64,000 nt of DNA, from positions 1 to 64,000 of the forward strand of contig NZ_LWQT01000109.1 in assembly GCF_001650715.1 (NCBI RefSeq), written 5' to 3'. The translations under genes were made by a program, and so were the position numbers. Under the pieces are notes generated by a model. The model had not been told where the DNA came from and did not search any database. It saw only the letters and a list, made by a program, of their open reading frames with translations. This DNA comes from Paramagnetospirillum marisnigri (lineage in GTDB: Bacteria; Pseudomonadota; Alphaproteobacteria; Rhodospirillales; Magnetospirillaceae). Numbering within the stretch: the first letter of the stretch is position 1; every line of letters starts with the position of its first letter. Of this stretch, positions 15,893 to 26,367 are shown piece after piece.

Positions 15893-18090
15893 CGGGCCAC
15901 CGGAATGTCACGTATCACACTGCCCGGAACCATCAACAATTCCGTCCGCTGTTGGGCTTTGAGCACGCCAGTGGGTGGAATGCCGAACAGCACCTCGGAC
16001 TCGTTGAACGGCTCGCCGATGCCGCAATATTCCACCACATCACCCAACCGACGTTCCATCAGCCCGTCACGAACCATATAGATGTAGTCCTGACCGCTGG
16101 TGTCGATCACCTCGCCCGCCGCCATGTAATAGGGCTCCGAGGCCTCGACGATCCGAACCTCGGTCAGGTTGGAAAGGCTCTCGCCGAACAACCAGGTGTG
16201 GTTGAAGAAGTTGCGCAATTGCGACAGCCGCCCGATGCGCTCGGTCATCTCGTTGCGCTCGACGAAACTGCGATACAGCGCCGCCGGGATACGCAACGCC
16301 TTGACGAAGCTCAGCGCCCGGAAGGTTTCCAAGGAAGGCTCGCCAGACAGCGCATAGGACTCTCCCACCATGGCCCCGGCGGACAAGGTGGCATTGTGGT
16401 CGGAGTCGGATTCGATGGTTTCCACCAACCCGGTCAGGATGAGGTGGATGTCGTCGCAGATACTGCCTTCACGCAGCAGGATGCTTTCCGGATTGAAGGT
16501 CACCACCGGATGATTGAGCAGGATGCGGATCTGATGATCGGGCACCCCCAGGAAATAGGCCGCCAGATAGCCATGGGCGGCGCGCAGGCGGTATTCCTGA
16601 TGGGCGGGAATAAGGGCATCCACCGTACCGAACGGAGCGCCGGAACCGATGGTCTTCTGGGCGCGGGTCAAGGCCAGCGCGGTGTGGGACAAGATGATCT
16701 TGCCCGATGCGTCGTCGCGAAAATCCTCGGCGCAGCCATGGATCAACCCGCCGCCGATATCCAGCTTCTTGATATCGGCCGGGATCAGGTAGTCGGCCTT
16801 GACCTGCATCATCAACTCGCTGCTGATGCCGTGGCGGGTCTCGTCATCGTCGACCATCTGGCCCAGAACATCCATGGACACGATATCGGCCATATGGGCA
16901 TAGGAGCGATAGCCCTCCTCCCACGGCGTCCGGAAATGAAACACGGTGGTTTCCACCGGATGGGGCGAGAAGATGGGCTTGACCTCCAATCCCTCGATAT
17001 CGTTCCAGACTCCCATCTCCAGGTCGCAGATCTCGAAATATTCCCCGAAGGATTCCTCGGGCAGCGCCGTCAGCGCCGACAGCTTCTTGGCCACCGAAGC
17101 CCGCACGGATGAGGCGGCGAAATACTTGATGCGATGATCGGCACGGAACAGCGTGGTCAAACCGCAAAAATGGTCGTCGTGGCAATGGGTGTGGAAGATG
17201 CCTTCCACCTCCTGCACGCCGATGCCCAGCGCCTGGAGCGCGCCGTGGATATTGGGGCCGGCATCGATCAGATAAACCTTGCCCTGGAACATCATGATGG
17301 AGGACATGGCGGCCCGCTCGGGGTCCCAACCATCGCCCTCGCCGGAATGGACCACCGAGAAGTAGCCGCGTTCCAGATCGTGATAGCCCAGGTGATAGGG
17401 GGTTTCATAGGTGCTGCCGATCCCGAGATTCAGATCGACCACCGCCGTTTCGTCGCCATAGGCGAATTCGAAGACGTTCAGTTCCAGCCGCCGCACCGTC
17501 ACGCCGCCCGGCAGGATGGCGGGACCGTCGCCGATGACGCAGGTGTCCAGCAGGTCGCCCGGCGGCCGGATGGCGCCAAAAGCGAAGCGCAGCTTCATGC
17601 GCATCCATTCCTGGGCCATGTCGCGCGGGACACCGGCCACCACCATCTCATCCTCGCACAGCAGGCCATAATTGCCGCGCATCACATATTCCATCTGCGC
17701 TTCCACCTGCTGGGCCAACCCCATGATCAGCGGCTTGCGCCCCGAGCAATTGGGATGGCCGGGAATGATCATTCCCTGGCGGTAGAGCATCTGGAGGATG
17801 GGAAATTCGGACAGATTGCAGAAGGCGCCATTCTGCAACGAAACATCCGACAGCAAGATGACGTTGGGGCCGGTCTCGAAGGTGACGCCCGCCCGCTCGG
17901 TGGGAATGATCAGGCCGCGCTTGATCAGATGCTTGACGCTATCGGCGGGACAGCCGCAAAGAACCCGCACATCAGCCTCGGGCACCTCGACCCAGCTGAT
18001 GCCGGTCGATACCGGCACCACCCTCATTCGGCTTCCAGCCACGGACTTCTGGGCGGGGACGGAACTGGACTTCCGTTCCGATTTCGACAT
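15817..18090 (-). CDS. Metallo-beta-lactamase-fold protein with cyclic-nucleotide-binding domains
   Basis: This 757-residue cytoplasmic protein has three parts. Residues 1-180 are an uncharacterised Cys-containing region. A metallo-beta-lactamase fold follows with the metal motif HCHDDH (His302, His304, Asp306, His307) and further His/Asp later. The C-terminal 230 residues contain one clear cNMP-binding domain (GAMVGESYALSGE, then an Arg-Ala pair in the phosphate-binding cassette) and a second, more degenerate copy. ATG 18090 overlaps the stop of the CHAT gene by one base (TGATG), implying translational coupling. With an adenylate cyclase in the same operon, cAMP is the obvious ligand, which is inference. 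The hydrolase substrate is unknown; a phosphodiesterase or thioesterase are options. Confidence 0.8.
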   Translation of the reverse strand: MSKSERKSSSVPAQKSVAGSRMRVVPVSTGISWVEVPEADVRVLCGCPADSVKHLIKRGLIIPTERAGVTFETGPNVILLSDVSLQNGAFCNLSEFPILQMLYRQGMIIPGHPNCSGRKPLIMGLAQQVEAQMEYVMRGNYGLLCEDEMVVAGVPRDMAQEWMRMKLRFAFGAIRPPGDLLDTCVIGDGPAILPGGVTVRRLELNVFEFAYGDETAVVDLNLGIGSTYETPYHLGYHDLERGYFSVVHSGEGDGWDPERAAMSSIMMFQGKVYLIDAGPNIHGALQALGIGVQEVEGIFHTHCHDDHFCGLTTLFRADHRIKYFAASSVRASVAKKLSALTALPEESFGEYFEICDLEMGVWNDIEGLEVKPIFSPHPVETTVFHFRTPWEEGYRSYAHMADIVSMDVLGQMVDDDETRHGISSELMMQVKADYLIPADIKKLDIGGGLIHGCAEDFRDDASGKIILSHTALALTRAQKTIGSGAPFGTVDALIPAHQEYRLRAAHGYLAAYFLGVPDHQIRILLNHPVVTFNPESILLREGSICDDIHLILTGLVETIESDSDHNATLSAGAMVGESYALSGEPSLETFRALSFVKALRIPAALYRSFVERNEMTERIGRLSQLRNFFNHTWLFGESLSNLTEVRIVEASEPYYMAAGEVIDTSGQDYIYMVRDGLMERRLGDVVEYCGIGEPFNESEVLFGIPPTGVLKAQQRTELLMVPGSVIRDIPVARWKLLELHQRRSRTFSAQSLEGALS

Positions 18091-21000
18091 CACCCACCGA
18101 CCATGAAGAACGCCGACCAGATATAGGGCATACTCCACTGTGAGTTTCTGAGCATTTCCAATTGCGCCTCCCGCAAAGCGTCATGCGGAGTCTTGCCCGC
18201 CAGAAGCCTTTTGTAAAGAGCCGCCATCAAAGTCTGGGTTCCGGCGTCGCTGACTTCCCACAGCGACGACACCACCGACTGGGCTCCCGCCTCCTGGAAG
18301 GCGCGCCGCAAACCATAGACGCCCTCGCCTTCATGGATTTCACCCAAGCCGGTTTCGCAGGCCGACAGGATGGCGAGACGGGTGCCGGTGAGGTCGAGCC
18401 CCAGCACTTCCAGCGCGGTCAAGACGCCGTCGTTGTCGGTGTCGATATCGCCCAGCACGGCGGCGTTGGAGTTGATGCCGGCAAAAGCCAGACCGGCGCG
18501 CAGTAGCGGATTGTCACCGGGGGGCGGAAATTGGAAATCACTGGACCGCTGCAATTTCAGCAGGCGCTTCCTCAGGGTATCGTCGGCCTTGAGGAAGAAG
18601 CCGTGGGTGGCGATGTGCAGCACCTCGGGCGGCTGGTTCATCTCGCGCAGCACCCGCTCCTGGGCGTCGGCCTTGGAATAGACAGTGGTCGGCTTACCCT
18701 GGTTTTCCACCGTCTTCTGGATCAGCTGGCCTTCCTTCTCGGCACCGGGCAGCGGATCGAATTTCAGGCCGCGCATGCCCGCCGCGCCGCCGCGCATGGT
18801 GTTCTGGAATTCCGACCCGGCCGAGCGCGAGCGCGCCTTTTCCAGCACCGCCTTGCCCACCACCTCGTCGGTGTTGTAGTCGGGACCGGCATTGATCATG
18901 TAGCCGCCCTTCGCCGCCTGGATGGTGGAGGGCAGCAGATCGCGGGTGGAATTCAGCACATAAAGATCGATGCGCTCGATCAGGTATTTGCGACTGGGCT
19001 CCACCAGGGCACTCAGGGGCAGAATGTTCAAACCGCCGTCAGGCACCACGTAAACCTTGGTTGACGTCTTGATCAGACGCTCCAGCGGCTGCCAGACCAG
19101 CTTGTGAACCGATTGGCCCAAGTCCAGCAGGTCGTCGATGTCGACATCCTCATTCTGGATTTCGGCGCGATATTTCAGGATGGCGGCATCGATGGGCGGC
19201 AGGGCATCGTACTTGACCAGCCCGAAGCTGGGCGTGTCGCCGTCCTTGCGCATGACCGCCGCCACCAGCTTCTGGGTCCCCTCCTCGCCATAGATGAAGA
19301 AGTCCACTAGCACCGCGCCGCTGGGCAGGGCCTTGACCAGATCATCCAGCGCGATGGGCGCCACCGACTTCTGAAAACGGGCGCTGGCGCGGCCCAGGGC
19401 ACCTTGCAGGGTATTGACCTTCTCTTCCAGGCCGTTGATCACCTCGACATGGTTGTCCTTGGTCTCGTCGGTGGGACCGGACAGGGTCAGGGCGGCGAGC
19501 TTCTTGCGCACTTCCGACAGTTCATCGGTGATCTTGGTCAGCTCGGGGTCGCGCGACAGCCGGGTCATCTGCTGGATTTCCGAGGCCACCTTGAGCAGGA
19601 TGCCCTTGCGGTTCAGCGAGACTTCCATCAGTGACCGTCCGGCGGTTTCCTCGTCCAGCTTGGTCAGCGCCGACACATAGGCCGCCAGTTCCGGTCCATG
19701 CAGCCGGACATAGCCTTCGCGGGCATTGTCGCCCGTGACGTAAAGAACGCGGTTGAGGAATTCGGTACGGCGCATGAAGGTGGTCTTGCGAACCTCGGCG
19801 GCACCCTTGATGTCGCCCTTATCCTCCAATACGGCCCCCAGGGTGTTGAGGGTCTCGAAGGTATAGGGATGGGCCGGCCCCAGCACCGCCTCGTCGGCGG
19901 CCAGGGTCTTGCGCAGCAGCGCCTCGGCCTCTTTCAGGCGCTTGGTGGTGCGATACAACGCGCCAAGGTCGTGCATGGAGCGCAGGGTGTCGAGGTGCTT
20001 CTCGCCCAGCACGGCGCGGCGGGACGCCAGCGCCTGTTCCAGCAACGGCTCGGCCTCCTTGACCTTGCCCATGCGGTGATAGGCCCGGGCCAGATTATTC
20101 AGCGCCTTCAAGGTATTCTGGTGACGCGGCCCATAGGCCTTGGACCAGGCCTCGTGCACCTGCTTGAACATGGCGGAGGCCCGCTCGGGCTCGCCCTTCA
20201 GCATGTAGAGATAGGCCAGGTTATTGGTGCTGGCGATGGTATCGGGGTGCTTCGGCCCGATGGTCTTGGAGAACACCGCGATCACGCTTTGGTACAAGGG
20301 CTCGGCCTTGTCGAACACGCCCTGGCTCTCATAGAGCAGCGCCAGGTTGTTCATTGTGGTCATGGTGGTGGGATGAGTCTCGCCAAAGGCCTTGCGGCTG
20401 CTGTCCAGGGCGGCGCGCAAGTAAGGCTCGGCCCGCTCGTAGATGCCCTGCTTCTCCAGAATCTCGCCCAGATTGTTAGTGGCGATCACCGAGGAGGCAT
20501 GATCCGGTCCCAGGACCTTGAGATAGCGTTCCAGCGCGTCCTGGAAGGTCTTTTCCGCCTCCAGCAGACGCCCCTGCTTGCGATAGACGCTGGCCAGGGA
20601 GGACAGCGCCGCCAGGGTATTGGGATGGGCGGCGCCCAGGCGGGCGGTCTGGGCCTCCAGCACCTCCTTGGCCATGGCTTCCGCCTTGTCGTATTCGCCG
20701 CGATCGTCCAGAACGTCGGCGAGATCACCCTTGGCACTGAGCAGGTTGGTGATGTCGTTGGCGGCGCCCGCGTCCTTGACCACACTTTCCAGCACGCTTT
20801 GCGCCTCGGCCAGACGGCCCTGACGGTGATAGACGGCACCGGCGTCGATGCGAGACGTCAGCCCCAGCGGATCGGACGGCGCCAGGGCCAGCTTCTGGAT
20901 GGCCAGGGCCTGGTCGTAAAGGCCCGCGGCGGCGTTGTATTCCCCCTGATGGCGTTTCATGGCGCCCTGCTGGGCGACACAGCGGGAATATTCGCCATGG

Positions 21001-21749
21001 GCCGCGCCATAGACCTTGCGCGCGGCGGCGCAGGTGGCGTCCAGCAGCTTTTCGCCGTCCTTGACCTTGCTGGCGTTGACCTGGGATCGGGCCACCGACA
21101 TTTGCAGCCGCAAAGTGGCGGGATGCTCGGCCCCCAGGGCGGTCGCCGAAGCCTTGGCCGCCGCCTGATAGGTCTTGACGGCGGCATCCATCTTGGCCTG
21201 GGACTGGTAATGGCTGGCCAGCGCCTGGGCAATTTTCAGGGTTTCGGGGTGGCCTTCGCCCAACGAGGCCTGGGAAAGCTTGAGCGCCAGCTGGAAACTG
21301 GCCTCGGCGGCATCGCTCATGCCCGCCAGTTGCTGCAAACCGGCCAGATCGGTGGCGCTGATGATGGTGGCGAGATGGCCCTCGCCCAGATTGTCCTTGG
21401 CGATGTTCAAGGCCTGGCTGGCCTCTTCCATGGCCTTGGGCAGATCGCCGCCCCCGGCCGAGGCGATGGCCTGCTGGTGGGCGCGGTTCCATAGGACGGC
21501 GGCGCGCTGCTTGGCCTGGGGCACGCCCGAGGCCGCCTGCTGCTTTTCCGCGACCCAAGGGGGCAGAACGTCGCGCAGCCTGGTGATTTCGGCCGCCTGG
21601 CGCATCACCTCGTCGCCCTTGCCCGCCTGCATGGCGGCGGCGGCCTTGGCAATGGCCTCGTCAACCGACTGGGCGGCAGCGGGCGCGGCCATCAGCCATG
21701 CCACCACCAAAGCCGAGCCAAACGCCTTGACGCTTCGTCCTGCGATCAT
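18090..21749 (-). CDS. TPR-CHAT caspase-like protease, exported
   Basis: The 1219-residue protein begins with a signal peptide (residues 1-26, ending AAAQS). Some fifteen tetratricopeptide-type repeats of the kinesin-light-chain class (residues about 30-700) are followed by a helical linker and a C-terminal CHAT domain (about 860-1219). The CHAT dyad is intact: His1049 in HIATHGFF and Cys1131 in SACETG. Just before the cysteine lies an EF-hand-like loop (residues 1103-1114). The start ATG 21749 follows GGGAGAG; the frame is open further up but upstream residues look spurious. It follows the CHASE2 cyclase gene by 47 bases and is coupled to the MBL-cNMP gene. The predicted role is a cysteine protease that recognises substrates by its repeats; the target is unknown. 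Confidence 0.88.
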   Translation of the reverse strand: MIAGRSVKAFGSALVVAWLMAAPAAAQSVDEAIAKAAAAMQAGKGDEVMRQAAEITRLRDVLPPWVAEKQQAASGVPQAKQRAAVLWNRAHQQAIASAGGGDLPKAMEEASQALNIAKDNLGEGHLATIISATDLAGLQQLAGMSDAAEASFQLALKLSQASLGEGHPETLKIAQALASHYQSQAKMDAAVKTYQAAAKASATALGAEHPATLRLQMSVARSQVNASKVKDGEKLLDATCAAARKVYGAAHGEYSRCVAQQGAMKRHQGEYNAAAGLYDQALAIQKLALAPSDPLGLTSRIDAGAVYHRQGRLAEAQSVLESVVKDAGAANDITNLLSAKGDLADVLDDRGEYDKAEAMAKEVLEAQTARLGAAHPNTLAALSSLASVYRKQGRLLEAEKTFQDALERYLKVLGPDHASSVIATNNLGEILEKQGIYERAEPYLRAALDSSRKAFGETHPTTMTTMNNLALLYESQGVFDKAEPLYQSVIAVFSKTIGPKHPDTIASTNNLAYLYMLKGEPERASAMFKQVHEAWSKAYGPRHQNTLKALNNLARAYHRMGKVKEAEPLLEQALASRRAVLGEKHLDTLRSMHDLGALYRTTKRLKEAEALLRKTLAADEAVLGPAHPYTFETLNTLGAVLEDKGDIKGAAEVRKTTFMRRTEFLNRVLYVTGDNAREGYVRLHGPELAAYVSALTKLDEETAGRSLMEVSLNRKGILLKVASEIQQMTRLSRDPELTKITDELSEVRKKLAALTLSGPTDETKDNHVEVINGLEEKVNTLQGALGRASARFQKSVAPIALDDLVKALPSGAVLVDFFIYGEEGTQKLVAAVMRKDGDTPSFGLVKYDALPPIDAAILKYRAEIQNEDVDIDDLLDLGQSVHKLVWQPLERLIKTSTKVYVVPDGGLNILPLSALVEPSRKYLIERIDLYVLNSTRDLLPSTIQAAKGGYMINAGPDYNTDEVVGKAVLEKARSRSAGSEFQNTMRGGAAGMRGLKFDPLPGAEKEGQLIQKTVENQGKPTTVYSKADAQERVLREMNQPPEVLHIATHGFFLKADDTLRKRLLKLQRSSDFQFPPPGDNPLLRAGLAFAGINSNAAVLGDIDTDNDGVLTALEVLGLDLTGTRLAILSACETGLGEIHEGEGVYGLRRAFQEAGAQSVVSSLWEVSDAGTQTLMAALYKRLLAGKTPHDALREAQLEMLRNSQWSMPYIWSAFFMVGG
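18408..18443 (-). other. EF-hand-like loop in the CHAT domain
   Basis: Residues 1103-1114 of the CHAT protein read DTDNDGVLTALE, which fits the canonical calcium-loop spacing Asp1, Asp3, Asp5, Gly6, hydrophobic 8 and Glu12. It lies 17 residues before the catalytic Cys. CHAT domains commonly have DG-x-LTA-x-E here, so only the extra acidic residues are special. Calcium binding is a hypothesis. Confidence 0.4.
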
Positions 21750-21796
21750 CGAAGTCTCTCCCAAAGGCCGAACCCAACCCCAGGCTCGACCACGCC

Positions 21797-23857
21797 CTAC
21801 TTCTCCTTGTGGGTATAGACGCCGTCCCAATTGACTGCCGGCGGCTCCTCACGGAAATGCGCGATACGGTCCAGATAGACCTTGTAGATCATGCGGTCGG
21901 GTTCATCCGCCGCCAGTTCGGAAATGATGGCTTCGGCATCGGCCCATTTCTGGGCGCGGTAAAGTCCCAGGCCGGTATGTAGCTTGGACAGCCGCGCCAT
22001 GGTCTCGGCATCCACCTCGCCCTCGAAGCCGATGGGCTCGTAGAGGCGAACCGGCGTGTCCTTGCCCTTCACCCGCACCATGTCCAACTCGCGGCTGATC
22101 AGCCCCGGCACCGCCGCCTGGGTGTATTCGCTGATCATCAGGTTGACACCGTACTGCTTGGTCAGGCTTTCGATTCGCGACCCCAGGTTGACGGCATCAC
22201 CCAGCACGGTATAGGCCATGCGGAAGTCGGATCCCATGTTGCCCACATTCATCACGCCGGTATTCAGGCCGATGCCCACCTTGATGGGCTTCCAGCCCCG
22301 CGCGATGAACTGCTCCTTCAGGTCGTCCATGGTGGTGACCATCTTCATGGCCGCCTGGATGGCGTGACGGGCATGGTCGGGATCGTGCAAAGGCGCGCCC
22401 CAGAACGCCATGATGGCGTCGCCCATATATTTGTCGATGGTGCCACGATAGTCGTGGATGACATGGGTCATGGGGCTGAGGAAGGCGTTCATCAGGACGG
22501 TCAGTTCCTGCGGCGCCAACCCCTCCGAGATGGTTGTGAAGCCGCGCACGTCGGAGAACAGCACTGTCATTTCGCGGGATTCGCCACCCACCTGCACCTG
22601 CTGGCCGCTCTTGTTCATCTCCGCCACCAGTTCAGGCGGGATATACTGGCCGAAGGTCTTGGCGATCTGCTGCTTCTGATTGCGTTCGACCATGTACTGG
22701 CGGAATTCGATCAGCAGATAGCTCATCACCAGGGACATCATGATGTAGAACGTGGGAACCACCAGCCCCGCCTTGACGTAAAGCATGGTGCTGAGGGCCG
22801 AGAAACCAACACCGATCAGCAATGCGCCCAGGAACCGGAACATGGGCCGGGTCACCGCCAGGGCGAGCACCACCGTCAGCATCAGCACGAGCAGGGCGGC
22901 AACGGCGGCGGTCATGGGCTTGACCGCCTTCAGCGGCGCCCCCTTCAGGATCGAACTCACCGAATCGGCAATGATCTCCACCCCGTAGACCATGCCCACC
23001 GGGGTGTCGAACCAATCGTGCGACACTTCCGACGTGTCGCCCAACACCACGATCTTGTCCTTGACCCAGAACTCCAACTCCGCCCGCTCATTTTCGTTCA
23101 GGCCAGAAATATCAAGGAATTCCAGGGCACTGATACCCGCCGACTGGCTGAGGAACCGGGTGCCGGTGGGCAGCGACGGAAAGTCGATATAAAGCAGGTT
23201 CTGATGATCCAGCGGCACCCGCAGATCGCCCAGCACCAGGGTGGTGCCATCAAGCTTGGGCTCGACACCCAGATACATGGCGGCGGCGCGCACGGCAAAG
23301 GGCCAGCCACTCCGCACCGGGGTCAATTCGGGATAGACCTTCAGGCGCGACAGGGTGGTGACCAGCTTGGAATTGGACTGGATGTTCGTGTAGGCGCTGG
23401 CCGAAGCCTGGTCCAGCATCTCGGTGGGATAGTTGATCTTGACGAACTTGCCGTCGCGGAATTCGCCCTGGGCCACCAGAATGGTGTTGCCGGCATCCTT
23501 CAGCGCCTTGGCCAGTGTCGGGTCCTCGTTATAGGAGGACGGGAAGTCCATCAGCATGTCGACGGCGATGACCTTGGCGCCAAGCTCCTTGAGATTGCTC
23601 ACAAGGGCGGCGATGTCGGTGCGGCGCAGCGGAAAGCTTTTGTAGGCCTTGAAGAAGGGCTCGTCCACATTGACCACCACCACTTCCGGGGCGATGGCCT
23701 GGGTCTTGGGATCGCCATAGGCCAGACGCATCTGGTGCCGGAACGACAGCGTCTGGTCTTCCAGCAGGGCGAACCATTCATAATGTTGGGCGGGGATGGC
23801 GACCAGGAACAGAGCAATGGCCAGAAGAATATCGTACCGCTTGGTAATGCCGCCCAT
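21797..23857 (-). CDS. CHASE2-domain adenylate cyclase (class III)
   Basis: The 686-residue membrane enzyme has a TM at about 10-25, an extracytoplasmic CHASE2 sensor (about 30-305), three TM segments (about 313-385) and a class III cyclase domain (about 425-600). The metal ligands are Asp436 and Asp480, the purine-selecting pair is Lys476 and Thr550 as in bacterial adenylate cyclases, and the transition-state residues are Asn557 and Arg561. All catalytic residues are present, so cAMP synthesis is expected. A short TPR-like tail ends the protein. GGGGGGAG precedes the ATG. It sits between the FecR and CHAT genes on the same strand, suggesting that an envelope signal is converted to cAMP for the downstream cNMP-binding protein. 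Confidence 0.88.
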   Translation of the reverse strand: MGGITKRYDILLAIALFLVAIPAQHYEWFALLEDQTLSFRHQMRLAYGDPKTQAIAPEVVVVNVDEPFFKAYKSFPLRRTDIAALVSNLKELGAKVIAVDMLMDFPSSYNEDPTLAKALKDAGNTILVAQGEFRDGKFVKINYPTEMLDQASASAYTNIQSNSKLVTTLSRLKVYPELTPVRSGWPFAVRAAAMYLGVEPKLDGTTLVLGDLRVPLDHQNLLYIDFPSLPTGTRFLSQSAGISALEFLDISGLNENERAELEFWVKDKIVVLGDTSEVSHDWFDTPVGMVYGVEIIADSVSSILKGAPLKAVKPMTAAVAALLVLMLTVVLALAVTRPMFRFLGALLIGVGFSALSTMLYVKAGLVVPTFYIMMSLVMSYLLIEFRQYMVERNQKQQIAKTFGQYIPPELVAEMNKSGQQVQVGGESREMTVLFSDVRGFTTISEGLAPQELTVLMNAFLSPMTHVIHDYRGTIDKYMGDAIMAFWGAPLHDPDHARHAIQAAMKMVTTMDDLKEQFIARGWKPIKVGIGLNTGVMNVGNMGSDFRMAYTVLGDAVNLGSRIESLTKQYGVNLMISEYTQAAVPGLISRELDMVRVKGKDTPVRLYEPIGFEGEVDAETMARLSKLHTGLGLYRAQKWADAEAIISELAADEPDRMIYKVYLDRIAHFREEPPAVNWDGVYTHKEK

Positions 23858-23879
23858 GGCTCCCCCCGAAAAGTCGAAA

Positions 23880-23903
23880 GGCGCCCGCCTTCCGGCGGGC
23901 GCC
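23880..23903 (-). terminator. Hairpin between FecR and cyclase genes (attenuator or partial terminator)
   Basis: The 10-bp perfect stem GGCGCCCGCC/GGCGGGCGCC with a four-base loop (23880-23889 and 23894-23903) is followed, on the minus strand, by the T-containing stretch CTTTCGACTTTTC. It lies only eight bases after the FecR stop and overlaps the cyclase leader. It may reduce read-through or protect the FecR transcript, allowing more FecR protein than cyclase. Confidence 0.55.
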
Positions 23904-23911
23904 TGATCAGG

Positions 23912-24940
<1,029 letters not shown>

Positions 24941-26206
24941 CTATCGCGCCGAAATCATCCGGAATCGGCGTTCATCCTCAAATGCACCGCTCAACATGGT
25001 CGGTGTCAAGACCAGACAGCGTTCCTCACCCATTTTGGCCCGCTCGGCCAGGCAGGTCGGCACGGCCTTGGCCTCCTGCAATCCGACGATCAGGCCGCGA
25101 TAGCGCAACAGCCCGTCCCGGGGCTTGATGACCACCATGGGACGCCCGCCACCCAGACGACCGGACAGTTCGCGGTGCGCCGAGGCCAGTTGCCGCTTCA
25201 CCTTGGCCAGATCGGTGCCGAAGGCCACTTCCAGCCCCCAGCCCGAGGGTACTGAGGGCGAAACGGCCATGCGCGCCCCCTCCCCGGCCGAGCGGATGCC
25301 GCAGGCGGCCAGGGACAGATCGGGCGGCACCCCCGGGGCATTGGGCAAGGCCGCCAGGACAGGCCCGCCGGAGCCCGCCGAACGCAATGCCGCATCCATG
25401 GCACGGTGAACGGTGGCAAGACGGGCGGCGGAACTGGGGGCTCCCATCACCACGGCAAGGGCGCGACGCCCGGCCCGTTGCGCCAGCGCCACCAGATTGT
25501 AGCCCGCGGGACAGGTGAAGCCGGTCTTCATCCCCTCGGCCCCGGCATAATTGGCGAGAAAGCCGTTCACCGTCGGCAGGACGCGGCCCTTCCAGGTGGT
25601 ATCGCGGCTGGAGAAGAGCGGCTTGAAGCGGGGAAACTCGCGATCGATGGCCAGGGCCAGCACCGCCATGTCTCGCGGCGTGGTCACATGGCCCGCGGCG
25701 GTCATGCCGGTGGCATTGCGGAAACTGGTCGATCCCATGCCCAATCGCCGGGCCTCGGCGGTCATGGCATCGGCGAACGCGGATTCGGATCCGGCCAGAT
25801 GCTCGGCCACCGCCACGGCGGCATCATTGCCCGAACGCACGATCATCCCTTTCAGTGCGGCACCCAGGGAAATGGTGTCGCCGCGCCGCAGCCCCAGCAC
25901 CGAGCCGCCCTGGGCCGCCGCGCGTTCCGATACGGTAAGCAACGCTTCCAGGCTGGTCCGCCCCGCCTCGATGGCGCGAAATGCCACATAGGCGGTCATG
26001 ATCTTGGTCAGCGAGGCGGGATGGTGCGGCCTGCCGCCGCCCTGGTCCGACAGGACGGTTCCGCTGGCCGCGTCCACCGTCAGCACGGCCAGCGGCTCCT
26101 CGGCGACCGCGGCGGCCGCGGCGGCCGCGGCGGCCATCGCCGGAGCGGACAACAGGCCAAGGATCAAGCAAAAGGCCATACGGGCAAGGGAGGCAATTGG
26201 CATCAT
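24941..26206 (-). CDS. D-alanyl-D-alanine carboxypeptidase (PBP5/DacA family)
   Basis: This exported penicillin-binding-protein-type carboxypeptidase trims the terminal D-Ala of peptidoglycan stems. The active-site motifs are all present: SLTK (S-x-x-K) near residue 62, SGN near 120 and KTG near 222. The signal peptide ends in a run of nine alanines produced by an in-frame DNA repeat. The C-terminal region (about 290-420) is a divergent extension. The start is uncertain: ATG 26206 gives a normal signal peptide but a weak ribosome site, and a TTG at 26242 is possible. It lies 81 bases upstream of the FecR gene on the same strand, so it could share transcription with that operon. Confidence 0.85.
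   Translation of the reverse strand: MMPIASLARMAFCLILGLLSAPAMAAAAAAAAAVAEEPLAVLTVDAASGTVLSDQGGGRPHHPASLTKIMTAYVAFRAIEAGRTSLEALLTVSERAAAQGGSVLGLRRGDTISLGAALKGMIVRSGNDAAVAVAEHLAGSESAFADAMTAEARRLGMGSTSFRNATGMTAAGHVTTPRDMAVLALAIDREFPRFKPLFSSRDTTWKGRVLPTVNGFLANYAGAEGMKTGFTCPAGYNLVALAQRAGRRALAVVMGAPSSAARLATVHRAMDAALRSAGSGGPVLAALPNAPGVPPDLSLAACGIRSAGEGARMAVSPSVPSGWGLEVAFGTDLAKVKRQLASAHRELSGRLGGGRPMVVIKPRDGLLRYRGLIVGLQEAKAVPTCLAERAKMGEERCLVLTPTMLSGAFEDERRFRMISAR
26107..26133. repeat. Three 9-bp tandem repeats coding for poly-Ala
   Basis: CCGCGGCGG is repeated three times head to tail inside the signal peptide of the carboxypeptidase, giving the Ala run at the cleavage site. The unit is a multiple of three, so copy-number change would alter length without shifting the frame. 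Confidence 0.7.
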
Positions 26207-26367
26207 ACCCAAAGAAATGCGCCTGCCGCCGCCCGAGCGCAAGCGGGTTAACCACGGGTAAAGTCTTGGGGCGCAAACTGTCGATTATAAAGAGTCGCTT
26301 CACGACACCTGGAAAACAGGGTTAATTTGAAGAGGGCGGATACAAGAGTTTCGCCAGGGGAAGCGGG

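Noticed and set aside
18090..21749. Type III-E CRISPR partner (TPR-CHAT of Craspase)
   Set aside because: There is no gRAMP effector gene or CRISPR array in the window, and this protein has a signal peptide.
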